Of a stretch of DNA of 28,543 bases, positions 1 through 6,005 are shown piece by piece (within the stretch, counting starts at the first letter, position 1; every line of letters begins with the position of its first letter). The DNA comes from a virus: IMG/VR virus record IMGVR_UViG_3300010370_000176, positions 1 through 28,543 of that record; one strand, written 5' to 3'. A program made the translations under genes and the position numbers. Under the pieces are notes generated by a model. The model searched no databases and had not been told where the DNA came from. It saw only the letters and a list, made by a program, of their open reading frames with translations.

Positions 1-1
1 C

Positions 2-895
2 ACGAGTTGGTACACTCATGGGATTGTATCCTCCTATCTTGAGGGTGCAAACTTTCTTACTGCGGCAGTTAGTACTCCAGCAGATTCTATGGGTCATTCT
101 CTTCTGCTTCTCTGGGGTCCTGAGGCTCAGGGGGATTTCGTCAGGTGGTGCCAACTTGGGGGACTCTGGACTTTTGTGGCGCTCCACGGAGCCTTCGCTC
201 TTATAGGTTTCATGCTTAGGCAATTTGAGATTGCCAGATTAGTCGGTATCCGTCCTTATAATGCGATTGCTTTTTCTGGTCCCATTGCGGTCTTTGTGTC
301 TGTCTTTCTCATATATCCACTGGGTCAGTCCAGTTGGTTCTTCGCTCCCTCGTTCGGTGTGGCAGCAATTTTCCGCTTCCTTCTTTTTCTACAAGGTTTC
401 CACAACTGGACGCTCAATCCCTTTCACATGATGGGTGTTGCAGGTATTCTTGGAGGAGCCTTGCTTTCTGCAATTCATGGTGTTACAGTAGAAAATACTT
501 TGTATCAAGATGGTGAACAAGCAAACACTTTCAAAGCTTTCGATTCTACACAGGAAGAGGAAACTTATTCCATGGTCACTGCTAACCGTTTCTGGTCTCA
601 GATTTTTGGTATTGCTTTCAGCAATAAGCGTTGGCTTCACTTCTTTATGCTCTTTGTTCCTGTCATGGGACTTTGGACCAGTTCTATTGGGATCATTGGT
701 CTCGCACTCAATCTTCGTGCTTATGATTTTGTCTCTCAGGAAATTAGAGCTGCTGAGGATCCAGAATTTGAAACGTTCTATACAAAAAACATCCTCCTCA
801 ATGAAGGGCTCCGTGCCTGGTTGGCTCCTATAGATCAACCGCATGAGAACTTTGTATTCCCAGAGGAAGTATTGCCTCGTGGAAATGCACTCTAA
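2..895 (+). CDS. psbD: Photosystem II reaction centre protein D2, 5' end outside the window
   Basis: D2 binds P680, pheophytin, plastoquinone QA and the non-haem iron in the thylakoid photosystem II core; phage copies keep photosynthesis running during infection. The reading frame is open from base 2 and gives 297 residues, starting at TSWYTHG, which corresponds to residue 56 of the usual 352, so about 55 residues lie upstream of the window. There are no indels relative to cyanobacterial D2. Key residues are present: Tyr160 in the FLIYPLG segment, His197 in NPFHMMG, His214 in AIHGVT, and the iron ligand His in RWLHFF. The C-terminus [10 protein letters not shown] is the normal one. The gene is richer in C at third positions than the small genes after it, which fits a host-derived gene. 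A strong hairpin terminator follows directly. Product assignment is essentially certain. Confidence 0.98.
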   Translation, partial: TSWYTHGIVSSYLEGANFLTAAVSTPADSMGHSLLLLWGPEAQGDFVRWCQLGGLWTFVALHGAFALIGFMLRQFEIARLVGIRPYNAIAFSGPIAVFVSVFLIYPLGQSSWFFAPSFGVAAIFRFLLFLQGFHNWTLNPFHMMGVAGILGGALLSAIHGVTVENTLYQDGEQANTFKAFDSTQEEETYSMVTANRFWSQIFGIAFSNKRWLHFFMLFVPVMGLWTSSIGIIGLALNLRAYDFVSQEIRAAEDPEFETFYTKNILLNEGLRAWLAPIDQPHENFVFPEEVLPRGNAL

Positions 896-915
896 ACCAC
901 TCATGATATGAGTAG

Positions 916-942
916 AACCACCCCCAAACGGGGTGGTTTTTT
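916..942 (+). terminator. Rho-independent terminator after psbD
   Basis: A perfect 9-bp stem (AACCACCCC, 916-924, pairing with GGGGTGGTT, 930-938) with a 5-base loop runs into a tract of six T (937-942). It lies 20 bases after the psbD stop and just before a new promoter, so it isolates psbD from the small-gene run. Confidence 0.93.
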
Positions 943-949
943 AATATGA

Positions 950-977
950 TTGACAACTAAATAAAACCGTGTATAAT
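950..977 (+). promoter_or_regulatory. Sigma70-type promoter (TTGACA, 16 bp, TATAAT)
   Basis: A perfect -35 hexamer TTGACA (950-955) and a perfect -10 hexamer TATAAT (972-977) are separated by 16 bp. It sits between the psbD terminator and the first gene of the small-gene run, with a predicted start near 984. Cyanophage early genes use host sigma70 polymerase, so this is a likely early promoter. Confidence 0.82.
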
Positions 978-998
978 ACTGTTAGATGAAATTATCTT

Positions 999-1157
999 AT
1001 GAACTTTTTGATTCCTATTCTCGTTACTTGTTTGGAGGGTAATTATATCTGTGTCAGAGGTGAACCTGTACCACAAGTCAAATATTATGAACCAGGAAAG
1101 GCATGTTATATCGAAGGAGTATTTTACGAATCTTGCCCCAAACAACCATGGAACTGA
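999..1157 (+). CDS. Small hypothetical protein, 52 aa, Cys-containing
   Basis: First gene after the promoter at 950-977. The 52-residue product starts MNFLIPILVTCLEG, a short hydrophobic stretch that could be an inefficient signal or anchor, followed by a polar part with three further Cys and the ending SCPKQPWN. No Shine-Dalgarno sequence is visible and the predicted leader is only about 15 bases. The stop overlaps the next gene by 10 bases, the usual packing here. A competing ATG at 986 in another frame gives only 18 residues. Function unknown. Confidence 0.62.
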   Translation: MNFLIPILVTCLEGNYICVRGEPVPQVKYYEPGKACYIEGVFYESCPKQPWN

Positions 1158-1444
1158 TTAAATTTAAACATCGCTATGACTTTGGACATGACTGGTATGT
1201 TCAGATTTTAAATACTGGCAAACACTTCCCAAACCCATTGAAGAATAAATCAGTTTTACAATTTTCTGTGAGTTGGAATGATTACACCAGTTGGCCCTAC
1301 ATTCAGATCACCTCTGGTAGTGGAACTGCTCTAGGTATTCTTTTCTGGGCGTATAAGTTTGGGTTTGATATTGATTTACTTTCCCGCACTTGGAGTTGGG
1401 ATCATTTGGAGAATTTAGATGAAGACAAAACTGAACTGGTTTGA
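1148..1444 (+). CDS. Conserved cyanophage hypothetical protein, 98 aa
   Basis: The frame is open from 1103, but I chose the ATG at 1148 (MELIKFKHRYDFG) because the earlier start would run deep into the preceding gene. The product is soluble-looking and rich in Trp, Phe and Tyr (DWYVQI, SWPYIQI, SRTWSWDHLEN), suggesting a compact beta-rich fold. It overlaps the upstream gene by 10 bases and the downstream gene by 26, consistent with translational coupling. It looks like small proteins I recall from other T4-like cyanophages. No function known. Confidence 0.75.
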   Translation: MELIKFKHRYDFGHDWYVQILNTGKHFPNPLKNKSVLQFSVSWNDYTSWPYIQITSGSGTALGILFWAYKFGFDIDLLSRTWSWDHLENLDEDKTELV

Positions 1445-1763
1445 GTATTACTTTGGTCACTGTTTCCAAACTGGTTGGAGAGAAATTTGGAACAACTTTA
1501 AAATGTGGCGTGATCTCATCAGTGGAAACTATGAGAATTATGCTCTTCTAGAAGATGATGACCCATACCAAGAATGTTACGAATGGTTTTGGGCATCTAT
1601 TAATTTAGATGAAACATACCCTAAAGAATTTCTAGAATATTTGATGGAGTTATGTGATCGCATTGATCGCGGAGAGGAAAAACTTATTCCAGTTACAGAT
1701 GACTTTATGCAAGAACTAAAGCAATTGTGTGCGGAGGAGGACGAAGATGAGAGCGGGAAGTAA
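1419..1763 (+). CDS. Hypothetical protein, 114 aa, acidic
   Basis: Starts MKTKLNWFEYYFGH and is rich in Trp, Tyr and acidic residues, with a strongly acidic C-terminus (CAEEDEDESGK). It overlaps the previous gene by 26 bases and the next by 17. No membrane segment, signal peptide or recognised motif. Its charge would suit a protein that binds a basic partner, but that is only inference. Confidence 0.75.
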   Translation: MKTKLNWFEYYFGHCFQTGWREIWNNFKMWRDLISGNYENYALLEDDDPYQECYEWFWASINLDETYPKEFLEYLMELCDRIDRGEEKLIPVTDDFMQELKQLCAEEDEDESGK

Positions 1764-1950
1764 TGTTAAATTTATAGGTTGTTCTAAAGAACAGATACAA
1801 TGGGGAAATAATGATGACCCAAATGGTATGCTGATCGTAGGGGATCGTTACTATGTTGAGCATGTGTATGTTCACTCTCAACATACTAAAATAGAACTTA
1901 GAGGAGTTAAAGGCAAATTCAATTCTGTTTGTTTTGAAGAAGTTAATTAA
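1747..1950 (+). CDS. Hypothetical protein, 67 aa
   Basis: I chose ATG 1747 over an in-frame GTG at 1729 because a strong ribosome binding site, GGAGGAGG (1733-1740), lies 6 bases before it. The product (MRAGSNVKFIGCSKEQ...) alternates charged and beta-prone residues and looks like a small beta-barrel or SH3-like fold (VGDRYYVEHVYVH, TKIELRGVKGKF). The ribosome binding site lies inside the end of the preceding gene. No family recognised. Confidence 0.75.
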   Translation: MRAGSNVKFIGCSKEQIQWGNNDDPNGMLIVGDRYYVEHVYVHSQHTKIELRGVKGKFNSVCFEEVN

Positions 1951-2101
1951 AGAATTTCCAGATAAGCAACAGTTGAGAATCATGTGGACTGTGGCGACCT
2001 CGACCAGTATAGAAACTGGCACACCCCCCTATGAGGGATTCGCTAATCTGTTGTATAATTATCTCATAGACAACAACCACCCAGGTCTAGCAAACAAATG
2101 A
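1934..2101 (+). CDS. Small hypothetical protein with TTG start, up to 55 aa
   Basis: This frame is open from 1895 and stops at 2099-2101, overlapping the next gene's start as ATGA. The only ATG is at 1982 (39 residues, MWTVATSTSIETGTPPYEG); a TTG at 1934 gives 55 residues beginning MKKLIKEFPDKQQLRI, which overlaps the preceding gene by 17 bases like its neighbours. No clear ribosome binding site precedes either start. The composition, the tight fit between two genes and the ATGA junction support a real gene. Function unknown; the start is uncertain. Confidence 0.6.
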   Translation: MKKLIKEFPDKQQLRIMWTVATSTSIETGTPPYEGFANLLYNYLIDNNHPGLANK

Positions 2102-2451
2102 AACGAATTTTACTTACTCTACTGCTTCTCCAGGCTCCTGCATTTGCATATCAACCTTTCACATACGAAACTGAATGTGCCCTTGAGACTCCTACAGAAT
2201 TTCAAATTGATACCTGTAAGGTTGTAGAAACCCGCGAGAAGGGCGGTGCATTGCGTACTCGCAATATCTACTCTAATCGTTTCCGTCTTACTGTCAAGGG
2301 TCGCTTTGATAAAGAAAAAGGTTATATGACTTGGGATAGTCATAACAAGTTTGAATACAAATGGGAGTACAAGATTGGTAGTGTAGGTAGATTGGGTGTT
2401 TGGACTATGGTGATGCCTAGTTTTTATCTTGAAAATGTTTCTTGGGATTGA
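2098..2451 (+). CDS. Small secreted or periplasmic protein, 117 aa
   Basis: The N-terminus is a textbook Sec signal peptide: KR, then a Leu-rich core (ILLTLLLLQAP) and an AFA cleavage site at about residue 17. The mature part of about 100 residues has two Cys (ECALE, DTCKVV) that could form a disulfide and a repeated beta-strand pattern ending in GVWTMVMPSFYLEN. A phage protein exported to the host periplasm could act in entry exclusion or lysis, but nothing in the sequence decides this. It starts by ATGA overlap with the preceding small gene. Confidence 0.8.
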   Translation: MKRILLTLLLLQAPAFAYQPFTYETECALETPTEFQIDTCKVVETREKGGALRTRNIYSNRFRLTVKGRFDKEKGYMTWDSHNKFEYKWEYKIGSVGRLGVWTMVMPSFYLENVSWD

Positions 2452-2453
2452 TC

Positions 2454-2675
2454 ATGAGGAAAGTAACTGTTAAACCTTTATCCAGTAAAGCAAAGAATCG
2501 TCTTGCTAATGTGATGGATGGAAACCCTGTTTGTACAGTAGAGCAGGAATGGGGATCTGATCTTTTCCTTGTGTCTGAGAATCGCCAATACAGTTTCTGG
2601 CACAGTATTCGTACTGGCAGTAACAAGTTTGGAACTAAAATCGCTAAAGATTGGGAGATTGTTGATGAAGCCTAA
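2454..2675 (+). CDS. Hypothetical protein, 73 aa
   Basis: ATG 2454 lies 2 bases after the preceding stop. An in-frame TTG at 2442 would start inside the previous gene and is less likely. The product (MRKVTVKPLSSKAKNRLANV) has a basic N-terminal half and a beta-rich centre (DLFLVSENRQYSFWH). It overlaps the next gene by 11 bases. No motif recognised. Confidence 0.72.
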   Translation: MRKVTVKPLSSKAKNRLANVMDGNPVCTVEQEWGSDLFLVSENRQYSFWHSIRTGSNKFGTKIAKDWEIVDEA

Positions 2676-2838
2676 GTTTCGTGCCATCTTAGAGATGGCG
2701 ATTGAAGAAGGTGTGCGTTTCGGGTATTCGCGGGCACATAAACATGTTGAGAATCCTACTGAAGGTGCTATAATTGAATCCATTGAGGAGCATGTAATGT
2801 CTTCAATCTACGAATACTTTACCTTTGATGAAGAATGA
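2665..2838 (+). CDS. Hypothetical protein, 57 aa, helical
   Basis: A longer frame opens at 2569, but the ATG at 2665 (MKPKFRAILEMAIEEG) restores the normal short overlap with the upstream gene. The product looks fully helical with alternating basic and acidic faces and ends SSIYEYFTFDEE. Its stop is entangled with the next start (ATGACTGA). Function unknown. Confidence 0.72.
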   Translation: MKPKFRAILEMAIEEGVRFGYSRAHKHVENPTEGAIIESIEEHVMSSIYEYFTFDEE

Positions 2839-2978
2839 CTGAAGAACAACAAGAACTGTATGACATTGTATCTGACTGGTGGGATGATGTATTTGTAGCA
2901 GCATCCTATAAAGGTCGTGATGCTTCCCTAGTTGATCTCGTAAATGCTATTGTAGAATGGAAAGAGCAAAGTTCGTAA
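2835..2978 (+). CDS. Small hypothetical protein, 47 aa
   Basis: The ATG at 2835 overlaps the preceding stop as ATGA. The product reads MTEEQQELYDIVSDWW followed by DDVFVAASYKGRDASLVDLV and ends VEWKEQSS. It is acidic and probably two helices. The 22-base overlap with the following gene matches neighbouring junctions. Without this gene the 2838-2957 stretch would be empty in an otherwise gap-free run, which supports it. Confidence 0.7.
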   Translation: MTEEQQELYDIVSDWWDDVFVAASYKGRDASLVDLVNAIVEWKEQSS

Positions 2979-3139
2979 CTATCACCCGCGTCATCGATCC
3001 TAAGAGTCGCATACACTATCTTGATGCGATTGATGAAAAAGGACAACACTGGATAGCACAAATGTCACACACAAAAGAAGCATGGTTGTGCTATACTGAA
3101 TATTGGGTAAAAGATGCACAAATGCCTTATGACTCCTGA
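2957..3139 (+). CDS. Hypothetical protein, 60 aa
   Basis: Starts MERAKFVTITRVIDPKSRIH. The pattern of short beta strands (FVTITRVID, HYLDAID, HWIAQMS) suggests a small beta-sheet protein, with a Trp-rich end (AWLCYTEYWVKDAQ). It overlaps both neighbours (22 and 11 bases). Not recognised. Confidence 0.72.
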   Translation: MERAKFVTITRVIDPKSRIHYLDAIDEKGQHWIAQMSHTKEAWLCYTEYWVKDAQMPYDS

Positions 3140-3368
3140 AGATAAGTATGCTCTTAAAGAGTTTCTCCGTGGTGTTGGTGTATTTGCTGGTGCCTCTGTT
3201 GTATTCATCATTATTCTGATTGTGCTTGCTCATTTTGCAACAGGTGGTGAACCATTGGAATCATCATTTGAAGTGGTTGATCAATACAAAGGGTGTGATG
3301 TGGTAAGATATGCACCACACCAAGTAGCAGAGTATAAGTATTTCCTTTATTGTGAGAAAAACAAATGA
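3129..3368 (+). CDS. Small membrane protein, 79 aa, one transmembrane helix
   Basis: ATG 3129 (MTPEDKYALKEFLRGVG) is preferred to the in-frame ATG at 3114, which gives a larger overlap. Residues about 20-38 form one hydrophobic helix (FAGASVVFIIILIVLAHFA); the short N-terminus carries K and R and the longer C-terminal part has two Cys and probably faces the periplasm or lumen. The stop overlaps the next start as ATGA. Probably acts in the host inner or thylakoid membrane; role unknown. Confidence 0.75.
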   Translation: MTPEDKYALKEFLRGVGVFAGASVVFIIILIVLAHFATGGEPLESSFEVVDQYKGCDVVRYAPHQVAEYKYFLYCEKNK

Positions 3369-3622
3369 CTGATAACTATGGTCCTTATCCTGACGAAATG
3401 TTTGAGGAAGCAGAACGTCGTGAGAAACTAAATGCTGGTTTCAAACAAGATGCTGATGGTAATTGGTATCGTCCTGAATTAAAAGATCTCACCCGAAATG
3501 AACGTATTGAGCTAGCAGAAAAAGAGATTGCCTACATCGTCATGGGTGGGCAAGATGGACGAGAATATGCTGGTTCTATTGCTTTTATTCTTCAAGTATT
3601 GGATAGTCTGAGAGATGAGTAG
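3365..3622 (+). CDS. Hypothetical protein, 85 aa, acidic helical
   Basis: Starts MTDNYGPYPDEMFEEAERRE. Acidic and mostly helical, with a central DADGNWYRPEL segment resembling a short turn motif and a C-terminal helix (AFILQVLDSLRDE). It overlaps the upstream gene by ATGA and the downstream gene by 8 bases. No known family. Confidence 0.75.
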   Translation: MTDNYGPYPDEMFEEAERREKLNAGFKQDADGNWYRPELKDLTRNERIELAEKEIAYIVMGGQDGREYAGSIAFILQVLDSLRDE

Positions 3623-3809
3623 ATTTGTAAAGAACCCAGACGAGATTGTGCTGGAAGATGTTAGAATGTTTCACTATGAAACTATGGAAGAGGGACGCCA
3701 TGTGTGGATGGGCATTTACATGAATAATGGAAAAATGTATCATTTAAACATCAGTACCACTGATGGCAAACTAAACGTTTATTATTCGAACGAGTCAAGT
3801 GATCAGTAG
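3615..3809 (+). CDS. Hypothetical protein, 64 aa
   Basis: Starts MSRFVKNPDEIVLEDVRMFH. A beta-rich small protein (HVWMGIYMNNGKMYHLNIST, KLNVYYSNES). It is packed between neighbours with 8- and 11-base overlaps. Function unknown. Confidence 0.72.
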   Translation: MSRFVKNPDEIVLEDVRMFHYETMEEGRHVWMGIYMNNGKMYHLNISTTDGKLNVYYSNESSDQ

Positions 3810-3939
3810 TGATACTCCTTATAAATTAGCAGAAATAATTAGAGATACTTGGCCACAGTTATTTCGCCCACATAAAAAAATTCTAGATAAAAAAACAGAT
3901 TCTAAATACAAAGAAGATAATTCACATGAATCATCATAA
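3799..3939 (+). CDS. Small hypothetical protein with GTG start, 46 aa, basic
   Basis: A GTG at 3799 opens a frame reading MISSDTPYKLAEIIRDTWPQ, then LFRPHKKILDKKTDSKYK, ending DNSHESS. It overlaps the upstream gene by 11 bases and the downstream gene by 14, exactly the style of this run, and fills what would otherwise be a 116-base gap. The first half looks helical, the second is basic and probably disordered. No ATG start exists in the frame, which lowers confidence. Confidence 0.55.
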   Translation: MISSDTPYKLAEIIRDTWPQLFRPHKKILDKKTDSKYKEDNSHESS

Positions 3940-4129
3940 GAGAAAACAGGCACAGAATCAAAAGAAAAAAAGGATGTACACGCCTGAAGGATACATTGCG
4001 GATCCCCCAGACGCCTCATGTCCTTACTGTGGGGAGAAACAAAAACCATGTTCTCATATCAACAGTCTTGCCCGTTCATGGGCTCGTGCTGCATGTAAAA
4101 ATAAACATACTACTAAAAAAGAAAAATGA
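3926..4129 (+). CDS. Small basic protein with putative zinc-binding motif, 67 aa
   Basis: The N-terminus is very basic (MNHHKRKQAQNQKKKRMYTP). The centre holds CPYCGEKQKPCSH (residues about 32-44), a CxxC plus CxH arrangement able to bind one zinc, and the C-terminus is again Lys-rich. This looks like a small nucleic-acid-binding protein, but no family was recognised. Its stop overlaps the glutaredoxin start as ATGA, so the two are probably translated together. Confidence 0.75.
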   Translation: MNHHKRKQAQNQKKKRMYTPEGYIADPPDASCPYCGEKQKPCSHINSLARSWARAACKNKHTTKKEK

Positions 4130-4362
4130 CTTTTACAATCTATTCAAAGGAAGGATGCCCATGGTGTGATAAGATCAAGCAAGTTATGGAAATGGCTGGT
4201 CTTACTCATGTTGTCTATACGCTTGATGTAGACTATAATAGATCTGAATTCGTTGATGAATTTGGACCAGATACCACATTTCCACAAATTGTTATGGATG
4301 ATATCAGACTCGGTGGTTGCACAGATACTATCAAATATCTAAAGGAACAAAACATTGTCTGA
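4126..4362 (+). CDS. nrdC: Glutaredoxin
   Basis: At 78 residues the protein has normal glutaredoxin length and features. The active site CPWC (residues 11-14) follows strand TFTIYSKEG. TTFPQIV carries the cis-Pro that contacts glutathione, and LGGCTD matches the GG-x-D motif that holds the glutathione carboxylate. It reduces ribonucleotide reductase and other disulfides, supplying reducing power for dNTP synthesis during phage replication, the same role as T4 nrdC. It is coupled by ATGA to the Cys-rich gene upstream. The assignment as glutaredoxin is secure; the symbol follows T4 and cyanophage practice. Confidence 0.92.
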   Translation: MTFTIYSKEGCPWCDKIKQVMEMAGLTHVVYTLDVDYNRSEFVDEFGPDTTFPQIVMDDIRLGGCTDTIKYLKEQNIV

Positions 4363-4516
4363 TCTCAGGATAAATAGAGGTGTGGAGCTTGTACTTAATG
4401 GAGGTAAGAAAAGTAAAAAGGAAACATTCAGAGTCGTCTTCGATAAAACTATTTCTTTCCTTCGCAGAGAAATCAATTTTTATTTTAAGATCTCTCTAGA
4501 CATTAGAAACAAGTAA
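4355..4516 (+). CDS. Small basic hypothetical protein with TTG start, 53 aa
   Basis: A TTG at 4355, with the Shine-Dalgarno-like AAAGGA (4341-4346) 8 bases before it, opens a frame reading MSDLRINRGVELVLNGGKKS and continuing to ISLDIRNK at 4516. It overlaps the glutaredoxin stop by 8 bases and fills the 176-base space before the next gene. A GTG at 4382 is an alternative start without a well-spaced binding site. The product is basic with a beta-type N-terminus and a helix-like second half. A late-promoter-like GATAAATA (4369-4376) falls inside it and may serve the next gene. Confidence 0.55.
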   Translation: MSDLRINRGVELVLNGGKKSKKETFRVVFDKTISFLRREINFYFKISLDIRNK

Positions 4517-4538
4517 AGGTTCACCCAAGGAGTCTAAA

Positions 4539-4760
4539 ATGTTAGCCACAGCACTTGTATTCGGTTCTTTTATGACCGTTCTTTTTTGTATTGTAGGTGT
4601 TTTGATAGGCTGGACAGCACGAGAATATATGCTAAAATATACGCATGAAGATTACTCTATGCATCCAGAAATGTATGATGAAAACGGTAACATTTTGCCT
4701 GACCAATTAATTGCTTTCAGATTTGAAAGCCCAGATGACTATGATTACGAGGAAGATTAA
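4539..4760 (+). CDS. Small membrane protein, 73 aa, one transmembrane helix
   Basis: A good ribosome binding site, AAGGAG (4527-4532), lies 6 bases before the ATG. Residues about 3-27 form one hydrophobic helix (ATALVFGSFMTVLFCIVGVL), followed by WTAREYM and an acidic tail (SPDDYDYEED). The layout suggests an N-out/C-in membrane anchor with an acidic cytoplasmic tail. The stop overlaps the next start (TAATG). Conserved in type among cyanophages as far as I recall; function unknown. Confidence 0.8.
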   Translation: MLATALVFGSFMTVLFCIVGVLIGWTAREYMLKYTHEDYSMHPEMYDENGNILPDQLIAFRFESPDDYDYEED

Positions 4761-5224
4761 TGCCAACGAAAACACTGACTGTGACAAAGCCCGTCAAAAA
4801 TGCTTTGCAATCTGAAATTCTAGAATATATTTCAAAAGCAAAAACAAAAGCAGAAAAAATTAAACTGCTTCAGGAACAAAAAGAAAATCAAGCTCTGATT
4901 GCACTTCTCGTTTGGAACTTTGACCCAAACGTAAAATCTGCTCTTCCAGAAGGTGAGGTTCCTTTTACGCGCAATGAAGCGCCAAAGGGAACAGAACATA
5001 CTGTGCTTGCTAGAGAATATAGAAACCTCTACAAGTATTGTGAAGGTGGAGACAATAGCCTTACGCGCAACCGAAGAGAAATGTTGTTTATTCAACTTCT
5101 CGAAGGACTACACGAAGATGAGGCAGACCTGTTATGTTTAGTAAAGGACAAAAAACTTGGAACAAAATACAAAATCACGTACCCGATCGTCCAAGAAGCA
5201 TTCCCAGAAAGACAGTGGGGGTGA
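4760..5224 (+). CDS. Conserved cyanophage hypothetical protein, 154 aa
   Basis: Starts MPTKTLTVTKPVKNALQSEI. Largely helical with a Lys/Glu-rich N-terminal third (ISKAKTKAEKIKLLQEQKEN) that could form a short coiled coil, then a more compact domain (LTRNRREMLFIQLLEGLHED) ending YPIVQEAFPERQWG. I recall proteins of this size and pattern as conserved in T4-like cyanophages, possibly the family named DUF6433, but I cannot confirm it from sequence alone. One base overlaps the upstream gene. Confidence 0.82.
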   Translation: MPTKTLTVTKPVKNALQSEILEYISKAKTKAEKIKLLQEQKENQALIALLVWNFDPNVKSALPEGEVPFTRNEAPKGTEHTVLAREYRNLYKYCEGGDNSLTRNRREMLFIQLLEGLHEDEADLLCLVKDKKLGTKYKITYPIVQEAFPERQWG

Positions 5225-5234
5225 AGTACGCACA

Positions 5235-5540
5235 GTGAATTGGACGCCAGAAGAAAAGAGCAATTTACCTAGTCGATATGGATGTGAACTTCTACTTGAA
5301 GAAGCATCCATGGAGCAGTTAAAAAATCCTTCGTTTCCAAACGATGCATATATCATTACATATGAAATTGATGGAAGCAGATATAAAGATCTTTGTAGAG
5401 GAACAAGAAGTAGAATCTTCGATCTTTATTATGACAAGTTTGGTCCTGGTGTAATTCAGAAAATTGATTTTGGATATGGTAGAACCAATCCAAAACTGTG
5501 GGGCGAAAATACATCTAAGAAATCAAAAAAGAAAAAGTAA
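5235..5540 (+). CDS. Hypothetical protein with GTG start, 101 aa
   Basis: The frame is open from a TTG at 5157, but that would overlap the upstream gene by 68 bases with a low-complexity N-terminus. The GTG at 5235 starts a compact-looking protein, MNWTPEEKSNLPSRYGCELL, and lies 11 bases after a G-rich GGGGGTG stretch (5217-5223). The middle (AYIITYEIDGSRYKDLCRG) is a beta hairpin and the end is a Lys tail (KKSKKKK). It is the last gene of the run and is followed by a terminator. Function unknown. Confidence 0.72.
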   Translation: MNWTPEEKSNLPSRYGCELLLEEASMEQLKNPSFPNDAYIITYEIDGSRYKDLCRGTRSRIFDLYYDKFGPGVIQKIDFGYGRTNPKLWGENTSKKSKKKK

Positions 5541-5549
5541 TCCAAAAAA

Positions 5550-5578
5550 GGCGGGAAAAATTTTCCGCCAAATTTTTT
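5550..5578 (+). terminator. Rho-independent terminator ending the first small-gene run
   Basis: GGCGG (5550-5554) and a following A tract pair with TTTTCCGCC (5561-5569) with one bulged G, followed by TTTTTT (5573-5578). The A run before and T run after extend the stem and could make it work in both directions. Confidence 0.85.
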
Positions 5579-5594
5579 ATCTCAGGGGGTCGCT

Positions 5595-6005
5595 ATGGGA
5601 ATGTTCGATACGATTAGATCATCATATGATCTAGGCAAAGAATTTGATACTGAATTGCAAACTAAAGATATTGAAGACGGTATTTGCGGTACAATGTCAA
5701 ATTACTGGATATCTCCTAGCGGTCAACTGTATTTGATTGATTATGCACATACCGCTGACATGAAGATCTATGAACCAGGGGATCCAGAGTATAATGAAGA
5801 ACGTGCGTGGTTAAATTTTGAATGGATACCAAATGGAAATCATGGCAAGGTAAAACCATGGTATCTGACCAAGTATGTCAGGGTCTACCCAGCACAGTAC
5901 GATGGACAGTGGGAGAACTGGCCAGAACGCTTGCTCCATTTCAGGTACGGTGTTATAATAGATGTATACGATTCAAAGGACTTATGCCCTACGACGCCAC
6001 CGTAA
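5595..6005 (+). CDS. Conserved cyanophage hypothetical protein, 136 aa
   Basis: Starts MGMFDTIRSSYDLGKEFDTE, preceded by CAGGGGG about 6 bases before the ATG. The sequence is rich in Trp, Tyr and Gly and resembles a small beta-sandwich (YWISPSGQLYLIDYAHTADM, KPWYLTKYVRVYPAQYDGQW). The N-terminus resembles a conserved phage protein I recall (MGMFDTVRS type). It is the first gene after the terminator at 5550-5578, and its last 75 bases contain the promoter for the next gene. No enzymatic motif. Confidence 0.82.
   Translation: MGMFDTIRSSYDLGKEFDTELQTKDIEDGICGTMSNYWISPSGQLYLIDYAHTADMKIYEPGDPEYNEERAWLNFEWIPNGNHGKVKPWYLTKYVRVYPAQYDGQWENWPERLLHFRYGVIIDVYDSKDLCPTTPP
5931..5959 (+). promoter_or_regulatory. 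Internal sigma70-type promoter (TTGCTC, 17 bp, TATAAT)
   Basis: A perfect -10 TATAAT (5954-5959) and a -35 TTGCTC (5931-5936) are separated by 17 bp inside the end of the upstream gene. The predicted start near 5966 gives an 18-base leader to the ATG at 5984. Confidence 0.6.

Noticed and set aside
389-904. 171-codon open frame on the minus strand inside psbD
   Set aside because: It is a shadow of the psbD codon pattern; the product has no domain-like features and the plus strand encodes an intact, highly conserved D2 protein.
986-1042. ATG at 986 giving an 18-residue peptide
   Set aside because: It is in another frame, ends early, and overlaps the more convincing 52-residue frame starting at 999.
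2051-2059. TATAAT-like sequence before the secreted-protein gene
   Set aside because: No -35 box at a proper distance and it lies in a likely coding frame, so I treat it as chance.
3822-3829. TATAAATT, one base off a late promoter
   Set aside because: It is inside a probable small gene and about 100 bases from the next start; evidence too weak.
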